64,000 bases of DNA from Gammaproteobacteria bacterium (GTDB taxonomy: Bacteria > Pseudomonadota > Gammaproteobacteria > Pseudomonadales > Halieaceae): the NCBI GenBank assembly GCA_030427485.1, contig JAUICG010000007.1:62001-126000 (forward strand), written 5' to 3'. Positions within the stretch are counted from its first letter, which is position 1, and each line of letters starts with the position of its first letter. Position numbers and translations under genes: made by a program. Of this stretch, positions 22,022 through 31,011 are shown in pieces. The notes under the pieces are model-generated. The model saw only the letters and a list, made by a program, of their open reading frames with translations, made no database searches and was not told the origin of the DNA.

Positions 22022-23992
22022 CTACGGTGTCACGATGTTGAAGGTGTCATTGGGTTGCTCCAGCAGCCTGAAGAATTGCAGCAGATCCAGTTTGCTGCCT
22101 TTGACCGAGACGTCATCCGAGAACAGGATATCCCGAATTCCCGCGCCCCCGGTCAACATCTTTATAAACATCGGATGGGTAATGCGAATCGTCGCGTTGG
22201 CATCGGCGGCGGGGCTTCCCTCGCGCTGGTGAAGAACAGCGTTTTCCAGTTCGAGTACGAACACCCTGTCCAGATCGGTGAACTCGATATTGAGGGTGAA
22301 GAACTTACCGTCCGCTTTCGGGCCGTTCAGCATGGCGCCCATCAGTTCGAAGAACTGATCGAGCGGCGTTTCGCTGATCAGATCGACGGCATTGGCGATA
22401 CCGAGACCGGCTTTGGGCGGACCCTGGCGTAGTTCCAGTGCGCCGGTGAGGTAAACGTCGCGCCAGGGGCCGGACTCGGCCAGATAGCCCATCTGGTCAT
22501 AGGTGCGGGCCAGCAGCTCCCGCGCCTCCTGGTTGTCGGGCTCGGCGAACACGAGGTGGTTGAGCACTTCGGCCACCCACCGATACTCCCCCTTGTCGAA
22601 ATCCTCCTCGGCCCGGCCCAGAATCTCGTCCGCGCCGCCCATGCTGTCAACATAGCGAACCGCGGCTTCTTCCGGTGGCAGGGGATCGAGATTGGCCGGG
22701 TTGCCGTCGTACCAGCCGAAATACATCTGGTAAACCGCCTTGGCGTTGTGTTTAAGCGTGCCGTAGTAGCCGCGGTTGGGGAAACTGGTACGCAGCGCCT
22801 CGGGCATCTGTAGCATGTCGGCGATCTCTCGCGGGGTGTACCCCTGTGATGCCAGGCGCAGGGTCTGATCGTGAATGTACTTGTAGCCGTCGCGTTGCTT
22901 TTTGAGAAAGTCGATCACCACCTCGTTGCCCCACAACGGCCAGTGGTGGCTACCGAAGTAAACCTCGGCGTCCGGGAACAGCGTGATGGCCTCGTCGATG
23001 TAATGGCTCCACTTGCGGGCATCGCGCACCTTGGTGCCGCGCAGGGTGTAGAGATTGTGCATCGTGCGAGAGACCACCTCCGCGCCGCAGAAGGCTTTGA
23101 GTTCGGGCAGGTAGAAAGTCAATTCCGCGGGTGCCTCCGAGCCAGGCGCATTCTGGAATACGAACTCCACGCCATCGATCGTCAGCGCTTCGCCGGTGGT
23201 GTCGATGATTCGCGTGGGTGCGGCGATACCCACACTGCCAAACGCGGGGCCCTTGCCGAGGCCGGAGCCGACGTGTCCGCGGGCGGAGTGTTCGAGCTGG
23301 CTGCCATACATGAACATAGAGCGCCGGCTCATGGTGGTACCGGCGATTACGTTCTCGCTGGTGGCCTCATCCATGAAGCCCACGGGGGCGACAATTTCTG
23401 TTTGCGGTCCCGCGCCCAGCACCGATTGAACGCCGCCAAAATGATCGACATGCGAGTGGGTAAAGATAATGGCCGAAATCGGCTTGTTTCCCAGGTGCTC
23501 CCGCGCGAACGCAATGGCGGCGGCAGCGGTCTCCCTGGTCGTGAGGGGGTCCACCACGATCCAGCCTGTCTTTCCCTCGATGATACTCATATTGGAAAGG
23601 TCGAAGCCGCGCAGCTGGTAGACGCCTTCGGTGACCTTGAACAGGCCGTGGTGGTTATTGAGCGTAGCCTGGCGCCACAGGCTGGGGTTGACGGTATCCG
23701 GCGCCTCGCCAGTGATAAAGTCGTACGACGGCATGTCCCAGACCGGGGCATCGTTGGGCCCTGCGATCGTGAGAGAAGGCGGTGCTGCGATAAAGCCGCG
23801 TGTCGCGTTGTCAAAATCGCGCTGGTCACCGAGATCCAATGCCTCGCGAACCTGGGCGTTCAGGCGCGCCGTGATCGCCGTTGCCGGGGTGTTGCCCTGC
23901 GAGCTCTCTGCAGGCTCGTCCCCACAGGCCGGCAGCAGCAGGCTTAACGGAATGATGATTAGCATCTTGTGCCAGGTGTTTATAAGGGACAT
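22022..23992 (-). CDS. SdsA1/BDS1-type alkyl sulfatase (metallo-beta-lactamase fold), lipoprotein
   Basis: 656 residues. A lipoprotein signal ends in LLLPACGDE. The MBL domain carries FTHSHVDHFGGV (zinc ligands HxHxDH), GTTMSRRSMFMYGSQL and SHHWPLWG. The dimerisation domain and a C-terminal SCP2-like sterol-carrier domain follow (MFIKMLTGGAGIRDILF). The family hydrolyses primary alkyl sulfates such as SDS to alcohol and sulfate. Start at 23992 gives AGGAG seven bases upstream; 23998 and 24037 are in-frame alternatives. A TSUP permease lies 4 kb away, but no direct link is evident. Confidence 0.92.
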   Translation of the reverse strand: MSLINTWHKMLIIIPLSLLLPACGDEPAESSQGNTPATAITARLNAQVREALDLGDQRDFDNATRGFIAAPPSLTIAGPNDAPVWDMPSYDFITGEAPDTVNPSLWRQATLNNHHGLFKVTEGVYQLRGFDLSNMSIIEGKTGWIVVDPLTTRETAAAAIAFAREHLGNKPISAIIFTHSHVDHFGGVQSVLGAGPQTEIVAPVGFMDEATSENVIAGTTMSRRSMFMYGSQLEHSARGHVGSGLGKGPAFGSVGIAAPTRIIDTTGEALTIDGVEFVFQNAPGSEAPAELTFYLPELKAFCGAEVVSRTMHNLYTLRGTKVRDARKWSHYIDEAITLFPDAEVYFGSHHWPLWGNEVVIDFLKKQRDGYKYIHDQTLRLASQGYTPREIADMLQMPEALRTSFPNRGYYGTLKHNAKAVYQMYFGWYDGNPANLDPLPPEEAAVRYVDSMGGADEILGRAEEDFDKGEYRWVAEVLNHLVFAEPDNQEARELLARTYDQMGYLAESGPWRDVYLTGALELRQGPPKAGLGIANAVDLISETPLDQFFELMGAMLNGPKADGKFFTLNIEFTDLDRVFVLELENAVLHQREGSPAADANATIRITHPMFIKMLTGGAGIRDILFSDDVSVKGSKLDLLQFFRLLEQPNDTFNIVTP

Positions 23993-24221
23993 GAGCATTC
24001 TCCTGGGGACGTCTTTGCATCCACCGGTGGGCGGCACATGGACACTAGCAGTTCAACGCGGGGTGCTCAAGTCAGTTGGTGGACGGCGCAATGGCATTTA
24101 TTCGCCGCTGGCCTCATTATGGGCTACCGTCGCAGGTTCGGGTTTTCCGTCCATTGCGGCGAGGCAATTTCGAGTTCTCGGGTCGATGCCCGGCGTGGCC
24201 AGTATTCGGAGGAATTCAAGC

Positions 24222-24602
24222 ATGGACAAAATCGCATCCCTGCTCTTGCTCGTGGTGGGAGTCATTAACGTTCTGCCGGTTCTCGGTGTGTTTTCCGCGG
24301 CACGGTTGTCACAGGCCTACGGTATCGAATTGGACGGGAACGACCTGGTCATACTGATGCGTCACCGGGCCCTGCTGTTCGGTGTGCTCGGTGGCTTCAT
24401 TCTGTATTCCGTGTTTGTGCCCGGCTACCAGGCAGCGGCGATGGTGATGGCGGCGGTTGCGATGCTGGGTTATATTTTTCTGGTGTGGCAGGTGGGTGGC
24501 TACAACGCCTCGCTTTACAAGGTGATGCTGGTAGACCTTGTCGGCATTGTTTGCCTGGCAGGCGCCGCATTGATTAGATGTTTGTCGCCTGCGTCTTCCT
24601 GA
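24222..24602 (+). CDS. Small four-TM membrane protein
   Basis: 126 residues. Four hydrophobic segments with the conserved-looking MRHRALLFGVLGGFILYSVF and QVGGYNASLYKVMLVDLVGI. I know homologues that databases often call 'phosphopantetheine adenylyltransferase', which is a misannotation; they are uncharacterised membrane proteins often beside NAD(P)H-binding NmrA-like genes, as here. GGAGG is about 8 bp upstream. Confidence 0.78.
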   Translation: MDKIASLLLLVVGVINVLPVLGVFSAARLSQAYGIELDGNDLVILMRHRALLFGVLGGFILYSVFVPGYQAAAMVMAAVAMLGYIFLVWQVGGYNASLYKVMLVDLVGIVCLAGAALIRCLSPASS

Positions 24603-24654
24603 GGTGCTGTCGCCAGGTGTTGGTCTACTGGCATGACTATAGAAGTGTACTGGT

Positions 24655-25296
24655 ATGAACGTTACCCTGTTTGGCGCCACCGGCAACCTGGGCCAGGAGT
24701 GCCTTTGACAATGTCTTGAGGCCGGTCATGCGGTGACCGTGCTGGTGCGCAACCCGGACAAACTGCCACAGGCGCTGCGAGACAGGGTCACCGTTATCCA
24801 GGGGGACGGGCTGCGCGCGGATGATGTGGCCCGCGCGCTGTCACCCGATACGGGGGCGATCCTGTTTGCCGTCGGCGTCGACGAGAAATCCTCTCCGCCG
24901 GACCTGTGCACGGATGTCACGCGACATATACTGGCGGAGATGCGCCGGCAGCAGATACCCAGGCTGGTATGGTGTGGTGGCGGCAGCAATATTCGCGTGG
25001 AAGACGTGGTTACCTTCGGCGCACGCTTTGTACGCTGGTATTCCGAGGTATTTCTCAAGCACAGGCATACCGATAAAGAACACCAGTTGCAGTTGCTGGA
25101 CGACAATACTGATTTGTGCTGGATCGGTATTCGCCCGCTGCAAATGAAATCCGGCCCCAGGAAAGGCAGCTATCGACTGGGGTACAACGCCTTCAGTGGA
25201 TTTTCCAGCATCTCCTTTGCCGATTGCGCACACGCAATGGTGAATATGCTGGAAGATGATACCTGGGTGGGCAAGGTGCCGATTATCCAGTATTAG
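24655..25296 (+). pseudogene. NAD(P)H-binding (NmrA-like) protein, interrupted by an in-frame TGA
   Basis: From the ATG at 24655 the frame encodes LFGATGNLGQECL, the dinucleotide-binding loop, then TGA (24706–24708), and continues without shift as QCLEAGHAVTVLVRNPDKL to the stop at 25296. A Cys-Leu-Arg-to-stop change (CGA to TGA) explains it. The rest (VWCGGGSNIRVEDVVTFG, a KHRHTDKEH segment) is intact. A GTG at 24733 could restart translation but would lack the NAD(P) loop. Probably a recent nonsense mutation. Confidence 0.8.
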
Positions 25297-25393
25297 ATTC
25301 GCTGTGGGTGCCGGTTGGGCACGTTGTCCTGGCGTAAACTGTGACGGGGTCATGTGTTGTCATGTGGCCGTGTTCAACTGAAGGAAACTGATA

Positions 25394-25774
25394 ATGTCAG
25401 GTCCGGCGAAAGCCAGCATCAAGGTGTATGAACGGGAGCAGGAGTACTTTTTCGCGGAAGGGTGCTTTATCACCGAACTGTCGAATTCGGACGATGATCC
25501 GGATGTGTCAATTGCCCGCGCGCGGCTGGAGCCGGGCAAGACCACGCGCTGGCACTATCTGCGCGGTACCGCCGAGCGCTACGTCATACTGCAGGGAGAG
25601 GGCAGCGTGGAGATTGGCGATTTGTCGCCGCGCCCGGTGGCGGCGGGTGATGTGGTTGTTATCCCGGCCCAGGTGCGACAGCGTATTCGCAATATCGGTG
25701 CGGGCGACCTGGTCTTTCTGGCGATCTGTTCGCCACGTTTTACCGCGGACGTCTATGTCGACGTCGAGAATTAG
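25394..25774 (+). CDS. Cupin-domain protein
   Basis: 126 residues, one cupin barrel: TTRWHYLRGTAERYVILQGE (motif 1, His-x-His replaced in part) and VIPAQVRQRIRNIGAGDLVF (motif 2). A small mono-cupin of the type that binds a metal and a small acid or sugar; metal ligands look incomplete, so it may be non-catalytic. AAGGAAACTG precedes the ATG. Confidence 0.87.
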   Translation: MSGPAKASIKVYEREQEYFFAEGCFITELSNSDDDPDVSIARARLEPGKTTRWHYLRGTAERYVILQGEGSVEIGDLSPRPVAAGDVVVIPAQVRQRIRNIGAGDLVFLAICSPRFTADVYVDVEN

Positions 25775-25825
25775 CTGGCGTGAGCCCATGCGGCGATATC
25801 GCCTTGTTGGCAAGAGGTAGCAGCA

Positions 25826-26371
25826 GTGGCAGAACAGTTTGAAAAGCTGGACAGAAAGCTGAAGGGATTTATTAAGCGGCAACACCTGTACTTTGTGGGT
25901 ACGGCCGGCGCGGAAGGCTTTGTAAACGTGTCGCCCAAGGGCATGGACAGTTTTCGTATCCTGGACGACGGCACCGTGGCCTGGTTGAACCTGACCGGCA
26001 GTGGTAATGAGTCAGCTGCCCATGTGTTGGAGAACGGCCGTATGACGGTGATGTTCTGCTCCTTCGACAAACAGCCGCTGATCATGCGCTTGTACGGCCA
26101 GGCCGCGGTAGTTCACCCGCGCGATGCGCGCTGGGACGAATTGTCCGCCTTGTTCCCGGAACACCCCGGAGCGCGACAGATTTTCGTCCTGAGCCTCGAT
26201 CTGGTGCAGACCTCGTGCGGCTACGCCGTTCCCTATTACGAATTCCAGGGGGAGCGGCCTACGCTGACCAAGTGGGCGAAGAAACGCGGGCAGGCCGGCA
26301 TAGAGGACTACTGGGCGCAAAAGAATATCAAAAGCCTGGACGGTAAAGACACCGGGATTTTCCAGGATTAG
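25826..26371 (+). CDS. Pyridoxamine 5'-phosphate oxidase-fold (FMN-binding) protein
   Basis: 181 residues from a GTG start. KRQHLYFVGTAGAEGFVNVS, PKGMDSFRILDDGTVAWLNL and SGNESAAHVLENGRMTVMF match the short PNPOx-like family, which binds FMN or F420 and acts on unknown substrates. C-terminal LTKWAKKRGQAGIEDYWAQ is typical. Ends 93 bp before the convergent imuB stop. Confidence 0.9.
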   Translation: MAEQFEKLDRKLKGFIKRQHLYFVGTAGAEGFVNVSPKGMDSFRILDDGTVAWLNLTGSGNESAAHVLENGRMTVMFCSFDKQPLIMRLYGQAAVVHPRDARWDELSALFPEHPGARQIFVLSLDLVQTSCGYAVPYYEFQGERPTLTKWAKKRGQAGIEDYWAQKNIKSLDGKDTGIFQD

Positions 26372-26464
26372 GTGTACGTAGCGAGGTGATTGTCTCGCTG
26401 CGCTAGCATCACCCCGGGTTGGTCGGGCGCCTGCTTCGCGAGGGGATAGCGGCTACCTGTGTCA

Positions 26465-27892
26465 TCAGGCGAATATCCCCTGGATGTACCACTGCCTGTT
26501 CAGGCGGTCGTGGAATACCCAGAAAAGTTGGCCGCCACTGCCGGCGGCGATGTAATAATCCCGGCTTACAGCTTCCTGCCACCAGTTGTCTTCAATACGC
26601 TCCGGTCCATACGCCAGCTTCAGGGCGCCGTTCCAGTACAGCTGCGCGCCGTGCCGGCGCAGGGGTTTTGGTTGGGGCATAAGCCAGAAAGGGCGCTGCG
26701 CGCAGTACCCTGCGCTGCCGTGCTCATCGCCGGCATGGTCGTTGCTGACCAGCAACGCGAACTCCGGCAGGTGCTCGTCCCGGCAGCCGATTTTTTCGAC
26801 CGCCTGCAAGCCCAGGCGGTTGTGCAGCCTGTCCAGCAGGCCGGCCAGGGGCTCGCGTTGCTTGCGGGGGCTGAACAGGTCGATGCTGTCCTGTTGCCCG
26901 GCTTGCAGTTGTTCGCAGCGCAGGGTCAGTCCCTCCACGCCGCCGCTCAACTGCAGGCGCTCAAAACGGATGCGGGTGAACCGGTACCAGTCCTCCCAGT
27001 TACTGTGACTGCTGGTACTGCGTACACACACATCCTGCAGCGTGCTGTCCATGCCGGCCAACTGCCAGGTGATCTCGCTGGTGCGCAACTGGGTATTGCG
27101 CAGGAAACGGCACAGGGATTGCAGCAGGCGCTGCACTGCGGGCATCAGTTCATCATTGGTTTTGACTTCGTAACCAAACCAGTAGGTATCGTTGAATGTC
27201 TCGGGCGGACGGTAGTCCACCTGTAAATCGTTGCGCTGCCCCAGCAGCTGCTGCAGGAAATGGGTGAATGCCCTGTCGCAACGCCGGGCCAGTGCTGCAG
27301 GTGGCAGTCCCAGCAGGTCACCCAGTGTGTGCAGCCCCGCCCGGCGCAGTGAATCCACCGTGGTGGCGAATTGCGTCAGCAGGCCCAGGGGCAGGGGGCT
27401 GAGCCGTTCCTCCAGTGGCTGCTGGATTGCCATGGCAGTGTCCGGGGCGGCAAATGACAGTAACCATGCCGCCTTGGGGGTCGGGGCCAGGCCGTAGCGC
27501 GCCCGGTATCCGCGGCTGCCGATGCCGCTGGTCACCTCCATTAGCAGGGCATCCAGACCCCGGAACAGGCTCAGGCAACCACTGATTTCCAGTTGCAGGC
27601 AGTCAGCCTGCCAGATGCACAGGCTTGGGGTGATGCTGTAGGCCCAGCAGCACAGTTGTTGCAGGCAGTGTTGTTCCGCCTGTTCGTCTCGCTCCAGCAG
27701 ACGCACAGGTTCATCGCCTGCCAGTGCGCGTACCGTCGCGGTGCCCATGCCCTGGCGTATTCCCGCCACTGTGGCGAGGTCATTGGCATGCAGTACGCGC
27801 TGTGCGGCCAGCACTACGACTGGCTGCCGCTCGCAGCGGCTCAGGCACTGTAAGGGCAACTGGTCAAACCGCAGGCACAGCCACAGGCTCAA
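26465..27892 (-). CDS. imuB: ImuB, Y-family polymerase-like mutasome protein
   Basis: 475 residues from a TTG start (no in-frame ATG or GTG further up). Begins SLWLCLRFDQLPLQ, as ImuB proteins do, with the Y-family palm and fingers but without the acidic catalytic residues of DinB. LHTLGDLLGLPPAALARRCD is the helix-hairpin-helix region and a long C-terminal tail follows. ImuB is the hub that binds the beta clamp, ImuA and DnaE2. Here it stands alone: imuA lies 2 kb upstream and dnaE2 24 kb downstream on the same strand. A LexA-type box lies 64 bp upstream. Confidence 0.93.
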   Translation of the reverse strand: MSLWLCLRFDQLPLQCLSRCERQPVVVLAAQRVLHANDLATVAGIRQGMGTATVRALAGDEPVRLLERDEQAEQHCLQQLCCWAYSITPSLCIWQADCLQLEISGCLSLFRGLDALLMEVTSGIGSRGYRARYGLAPTPKAAWLLSFAAPDTAMAIQQPLEERLSPLPLGLLTQFATTVDSLRRAGLHTLGDLLGLPPAALARRCDRAFTHFLQQLLGQRNDLQVDYRPPETFNDTYWFGYEVKTNDELMPAVQRLLQSLCRFLRNTQLRTSEITWQLAGMDSTLQDVCVRSTSSHSNWEDWYRFTRIRFERLQLSGGVEGLTLRCEQLQAGQQDSIDLFSPRKQREPLAGLLDRLHNRLGLQAVEKIGCRDEHLPEFALLVSNDHAGDEHGSAGYCAQRPFWLMPQPKPLRRHGAQLYWNGALKLAYGPERIEDNWWQEAVSRDYYIAAGSGGQLFWVFHDRLNRQWYIQGIFA

Positions 27893-27955
27893 GGCTCGTT
27901 CCCGCTGCGGTCGTCCGCAAATAGCGCGGGCAGTGGCCCCATTGTGTCATTGATA

Positions 27956-27971
27956 CTGTACATTTATACAG
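27956..27971 (-). promoter_or_regulatory. LexA (SOS) box upstream of imuB
   Basis: CTGT-N8-ACAG with centre ACATTTAT, a full consensus match, set inside a longer perfect dyad (27948–27979, arms CATTGATACTGTA). It lies 64 bp from the imuB start. Confidence 0.88.
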
Positions 27972-28045
27972 TATCAATGACGCGGACGCGCTTGTCCAGT
28001 GCATGGGAGCGACCCTTGCGGGGTACGGGATGGCAATCTGTTTGG

Positions 28046-28076
28046 CCCAAAATGTTACTTTACGTGACATTTTGGT
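28046..28076. promoter_or_regulatory. Unassigned 12-bp dyad
   Basis: CCAAAATGTTAC-N5-GTGACATTTTGG, one mismatch. Symmetric operator-like element between the imuB box and the gene at 28238. Regulator unknown. Confidence 0.4.
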
Positions 28077-28237
28077 GCGTAAAATCACATCCTGGTTCAA
28101 ATTATTAGTGGCACATTTTATATCTATATTTAATGAATAATTCACACAATTATAGTTGCGAAGGGAGGGTGTTGGGGGGATAGTGGTAACACATGGCCTT
28201 AAGCTATGTTACTTAAGGTTACAAAGAGGGTTTACTG

Positions 28238-28543
28238 ATGAAAGCTTTACTGATGACTGCGTTGATCTGTCTGGCGTTCAATGTCTCAGCCGCATGCCCG
28301 GTAAAGAGGCCGGGGGAACTGCCAGTGTTGCCCGATGGGGCAACGGCCACTAAAGAGGAGATGTACCGCGCGCAATTGGCTGCGGAAAAGTACCTGCTGC
28401 AGGCGCAGGCCTATATGGAGTGCCGCGTGATGAACCGCCGGCAGCACCTGGCCCTGGCCGCGCGAATGGAGGAATTATCCCGCAACTATGACGAGGCGGT
28501 GATTGCCTTCCAGGTGCGGACCAATATCGTTGCCGAGAAGTAG
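28238..28543 (+). CDS. Secreted small protein of unknown function
   Basis: 101 residues. Signal peptide (LLMTALICLAFNVSAACP, cleavage near Ala-19), then a Pro-rich PVKRPGELPVLPDGATATKE and a helical, coiled-coil-prone region with one further Cys (MECRVMN). Both Cys could form a disulfide. AAGAGGG precedes the ATG. No family recognised. Confidence 0.65.
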   Translation: MKALLMTALICLAFNVSAACPVKRPGELPVLPDGATATKEEMYRAQLAAEKYLLQAQAYMECRVMNRRQHLALAARMEELSRNYDEAVIAFQVRTNIVAEK

Positions 28544-28769
28544 CGGAAAACAGCGGCGGAACTTTCAGGTGGGAAGCACACGGGTAAGTGGTGGCGATTA
28601 TCGCTTGCCTGCAATACCCCGGGCAGAGACATCGTGGAAGGCGCGCTGGTCCCGGGGATATTTACTGCCGCCGGGTGGTAGACCGTTGTATGATAATGGC
28701 TTTTGCGATGGGTATTTTGGGCATCACCCCGAATGTAATTCTGGCACGGTATTATTGAGAGATGGATTC

Positions 28770-29123
28770 ATGACCCTGGGCAACGTGCTCCTTATAATTA
28801 CCTGCGTACTCGGCATATCCGCGGGGCAAATCCTTTTCAAACTGGCCTCAAGCAGTTTTCCTGTTGCATTCGGTATGGCCGAATGGCTTCAGTTCCTGGT
28901 AAATAAATACTTTGTGTCAGCGCTAATCATCTACGGCGCCGCGACAATTGGATGGATTATGGCGCTAAAGCGGGTTGACCTGTTTATTGCTTATCCGTTC
29001 ATGGCGCTCGCGTTCATTATCGTCCCCTGCGCGAGTTACTACATCCTTGGTGAGCCATTGACAAGCCGGACATTCATCGGCGCCTCACTTATCGTCACAG
29101 GGCTTATCATTTCGGTATCGTAG
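28770..29123 (+). CDS. SMR/EamA-like four-TM transporter subunit
   Basis: 117 residues with four transmembrane helices: LGISAGQILFKLASSSF (about 12–28), GAATIGWIMALKRVDLFIAY (about 58–77), then PFMALAFIIVPCASYYILGE and FIGASLIVTGLIISV. Resembles ArnE/ArnF and SMR-type half-transporters, which work as dimers; no conserved membrane Glu of EmrE (position 14) is seen. The ATG at 28770 has AGAGATGG upstream. Substrate unknown. Confidence 0.82.
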   Translation: MTLGNVLLIITCVLGISAGQILFKLASSSFPVAFGMAEWLQFLVNKYFVSALIIYGAATIGWIMALKRVDLFIAYPFMALAFIIVPCASYYILGEPLTSRTFIGASLIVTGLIISVS

Positions 29124-29190
29124 GAGATTCGCTGCGCGTCAAGCGTACACAGTGATGCGAGACGTGTTTCCGGGCAAGCCTGTGTTGGTT

Positions 29191-29409
29191 TTACTGCAGG
29201 GAACCGGAGCCCGCATTTTCCAGTAGATAGGTGATGACGACCTTCATCAGGAAGCCTGCAATTCCCATGGCCAGGCCTATGTACAGTATCATTGTGCCGA
29301 ATCGACCGGCATTGCTGCGCCTGGCCAGGTCCCACACAATGAACAGCATAAACAGGATAAGGGCGCCCACGCCCAGGGTAACGCCGTACTCTGTCAGCCA
29401 GTCATCCAT
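29191..29409 (-). CDS. DUF2788 family membrane protein
   Basis: 72 residues, two transmembrane helices. LGVGALILFMLFIVWDLARR and AGRFGTMILYIGLAMGIAGF are the family's pattern. Unknown function; usually a single conserved gene in gammaproteobacteria. Confidence 0.9.
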   Translation of the reverse strand: MDDWLTEYGVTLGVGALILFMLFIVWDLARRSNAGRFGTMILYIGLAMGIAGFLMKVVITYLLENAGSGSLQ

Positions 29410-29418
29410 GATTTTCTC

Positions 29419-29877
29419 TCAGGTATTGGCCCGATAGTCCATCGCAGCCTGGAACAGTGCAAGCCCGTCGTCCGGCTGTGTTTCGAACTTGTGCACGCGT
29501 TCCGGCAGCACCAGCCAGGGCTGCATGCTGACCGTCCACATATGGACCTCGGGTTCTACCGCGCTGGTGTCCTCCAGGGTGCCGGGCTGCAGTTTGGCCA
29601 GTTCCGGGTTGGTGTCGCCGATACCGTATATGATGTTGCCGCAGCTTGCGCAGCTATAGCGAGTATTGGTGGCGCCCTGTTCTGATACGCGACTCCAGGG
29701 TGTCAAAGCACCTTCCAGCCGCAGCGCCTCAGTGGCAATAACCAGCCCCAGGCTGAACGCGCTGCCTGTACGCTTCTGGCAGCTGTGGCAGTGGCAGGCG
29801 TAGGTGAACAGGGGTTCAGCGCTGACTGTGTAGGTGACAGCGCCGCATTGGCAACTGCCCTTCAGGGGTATTTGCAC
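29419..29877 (-). CDS. GFA family (glutathione-dependent formaldehyde-activating type) zinc protein
   Basis: 152 residues. GSCQCGAVTY (CxC), CHCHSCQKRTGSAFSLG (CxxC) and YSCASCGNIIYG (CxxC) are the GFA zinc-binding motifs; ends with VLPERVHKFE. Most GFA proteins are of unknown reaction; only a few were linked to S-hydroxymethylglutathione formation. Nine bases downstream of the DUF2788 start in the same direction. Confidence 0.93.
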   Translation of the reverse strand: MQIPLKGSCQCGAVTYTVSAEPLFTYACHCHSCQKRTGSAFSLGLVIATEALRLEGALTPWSRVSEQGATNTRYSCASCGNIIYGIGDTNPELAKLQPGTLEDTSAVEPEVHMWTVSMQPWLVLPERVHKFETQPDDGLALFQAAMDYRANT

Positions 29878-29913
29878 GGCCGGGCTCCATATGCATGTTG
29901 TGCTGATTATAGG

Positions 29914-30663
29914 TCACGCAACCGGCAACGGTGCACTCGCCGCAATACTGTGCTGACTATTTTCATTCCATGACGGCAATTCCCACAACTGCGGCTGCAG
30001 CGGGGCATCTTCCTCGGGAGACAAGTCCACATCAATGGACTGGTTGCCGCCACGCTGTTTGAGTATATGTATCTTGCGATACTCGCGCATTTGCAGGCGC
30101 AGGCCGGCAGGAGCATGATTGCGGCCCGCCTGGATGGGCCGGAACAGTACCGCCAGGCTGTCGCCACTGGCAGCGGCGAGTTGCAGTTTGCGCAACTCAC
30201 CGTAGCCGTATTCCTGTGCCCCCAGCCAACTGAATACGGCGCTGCAGGTGCTGCTGCGCAGGGCCTGCTCCGTGGCCCAGAGCAGATCCTGCCTGTTCTG
30301 GGGGTAAACCAGTAAAACCTGCCGGGTATCGATACCCCGTGCCGCCAGCAGCGGGGCATAGGGCCTGTAGGGTGGGGCGATAAACACCTGCCAGCGCCCC
30401 TGTTCACTGAGATGCTCCATGGCGGGCAGGAACAAGCCCATAGCGCCCAGTCCACAGCCGTCGCTCAACAGTTCGATGGTGCCGTCCAGCGGCCAGCCAT
30501 TGCGTTGCAGTTGCGTATCCAGCTTTGTATAGCCGGTGGCGAGGCCCCGGGCGCCGTGGCAATCGTTGTTCGCGGAGATTCCGTGATTCTCAAAATGGCG
30601 GTGACGACCGCGCCAGGTGTCGCTGCGGCTGGTGACCTGTTCCAGCATCTCGTTGGTATTCAT
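29914..30663 (-). CDS. imuA: ImuA, RecA/SulA-like mutasome protein
   Basis: 249 residues from the ATG at 30663, with AAGAGGC about 7 bp upstream; a start at 30708 would lie inside the LexA box and is rejected. Pattern: GLATGYTKLDTQLQRNGWPL, GTIELLSDGCGLGAMGLFLP (Walker-like loop of the SulA/RecA-like fold, degenerate), WQVFIAPPYRPYAPLLAARG. ImuA binds RecA and ImuB and recruits the DnaE2 mutasome. In the usual operon, imuB follows directly; here four genes separate them. Confidence 0.9.
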   Translation of the reverse strand: MNTNEMLEQVTSRSDTWRGRHRHFENHGISANNDCHGARGLATGYTKLDTQLQRNGWPLDGTIELLSDGCGLGAMGLFLPAMEHLSEQGRWQVFIAPPYRPYAPLLAARGIDTRQVLLVYPQNRQDLLWATEQALRSSTCSAVFSWLGAQEYGYGELRKLQLAAASGDSLAVLFRPIQAGRNHAPAGLRLQMREYRKIHILKQRGGNQSIDVDLSPEEDAPLQPQLWELPSWNENSQHSIAASAPLPVA

Positions 30664-30696
30664 GTGCTTGCCTCTTGGGATGACCTGTTCAAAATA

Positions 30697-30712
30697 CTGT
30701 ATGAACATACAG
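30697..30712 (-). promoter_or_regulatory. LexA (SOS) box upstream of imuA
   Basis: CTGT-N8-ACAG with centre ATGAACAT, embedded in TACTGTATGAACATACAGTA. It lies 34 bp from the imuA start. Confidence 0.9.
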
Positions 30713-30776
30713 TAGTATTGGGGAGAGTAAAAAGCAAGCTATGAATTTTCGGGGGCTGGTTGTGGTGGGCCGAGCC

Positions 30777-30960
30777 TCGGGGGCTTGCCCTACCTTGGTG
30801 ACGGCCACAAGCTTGCCAGCAGTTTCGGGCGGCTGCGGAACTCGACCAAAAATTGCTGCGCAATTTTTTGGGACTCGCACAGTCCTCGCCGAAAGCTCCC
30901 CGAAACTGCTGGCAAGCTTAAGCGTGGCCCGATTGTCACCAAGGCAGGGCAAGCCCCCGA
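30777..30960. repeat. Long hairpin element A (184 bp)
   Basis: The outer arms (TCGGGGGCTTGCCCTACCTT against AAGGCAGGGCAAGCCCCCGA) are complementary with one mismatch, followed by GTGAC/GTCAC, GGCCAC/GTGGCC and AAGCTTGCCAGCAGTTTCGG against CCGAAACTGCTGGCAAGCTT. The centre holds an AAAAATTGCTGCGCAATTTTT hairpin. Element B (31012–31210), inverted relative to A, shares the core but not the arms. Small open frames here are by-products. Confidence 0.85.
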
Positions 30961-31011
30961 CGCTCTCCTTCATACCAGCGGACCAGGAATGAATTACGTG
31001 GCGATGTTGGA

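Noticed and set aside
22871..23947. 358-codon plus-strand open frame
   Set aside because: Lies wholly opposite the alkylsulfatase gene; GC-rich antisense frame with no domain signatures.
24706..24708. Selenocysteine or other UGA recoding
   Set aside because: Homologues are expected to have Arg here, not Cys; CGA to TGA is the simpler cause, and no SECIS-like hairpin was seen.
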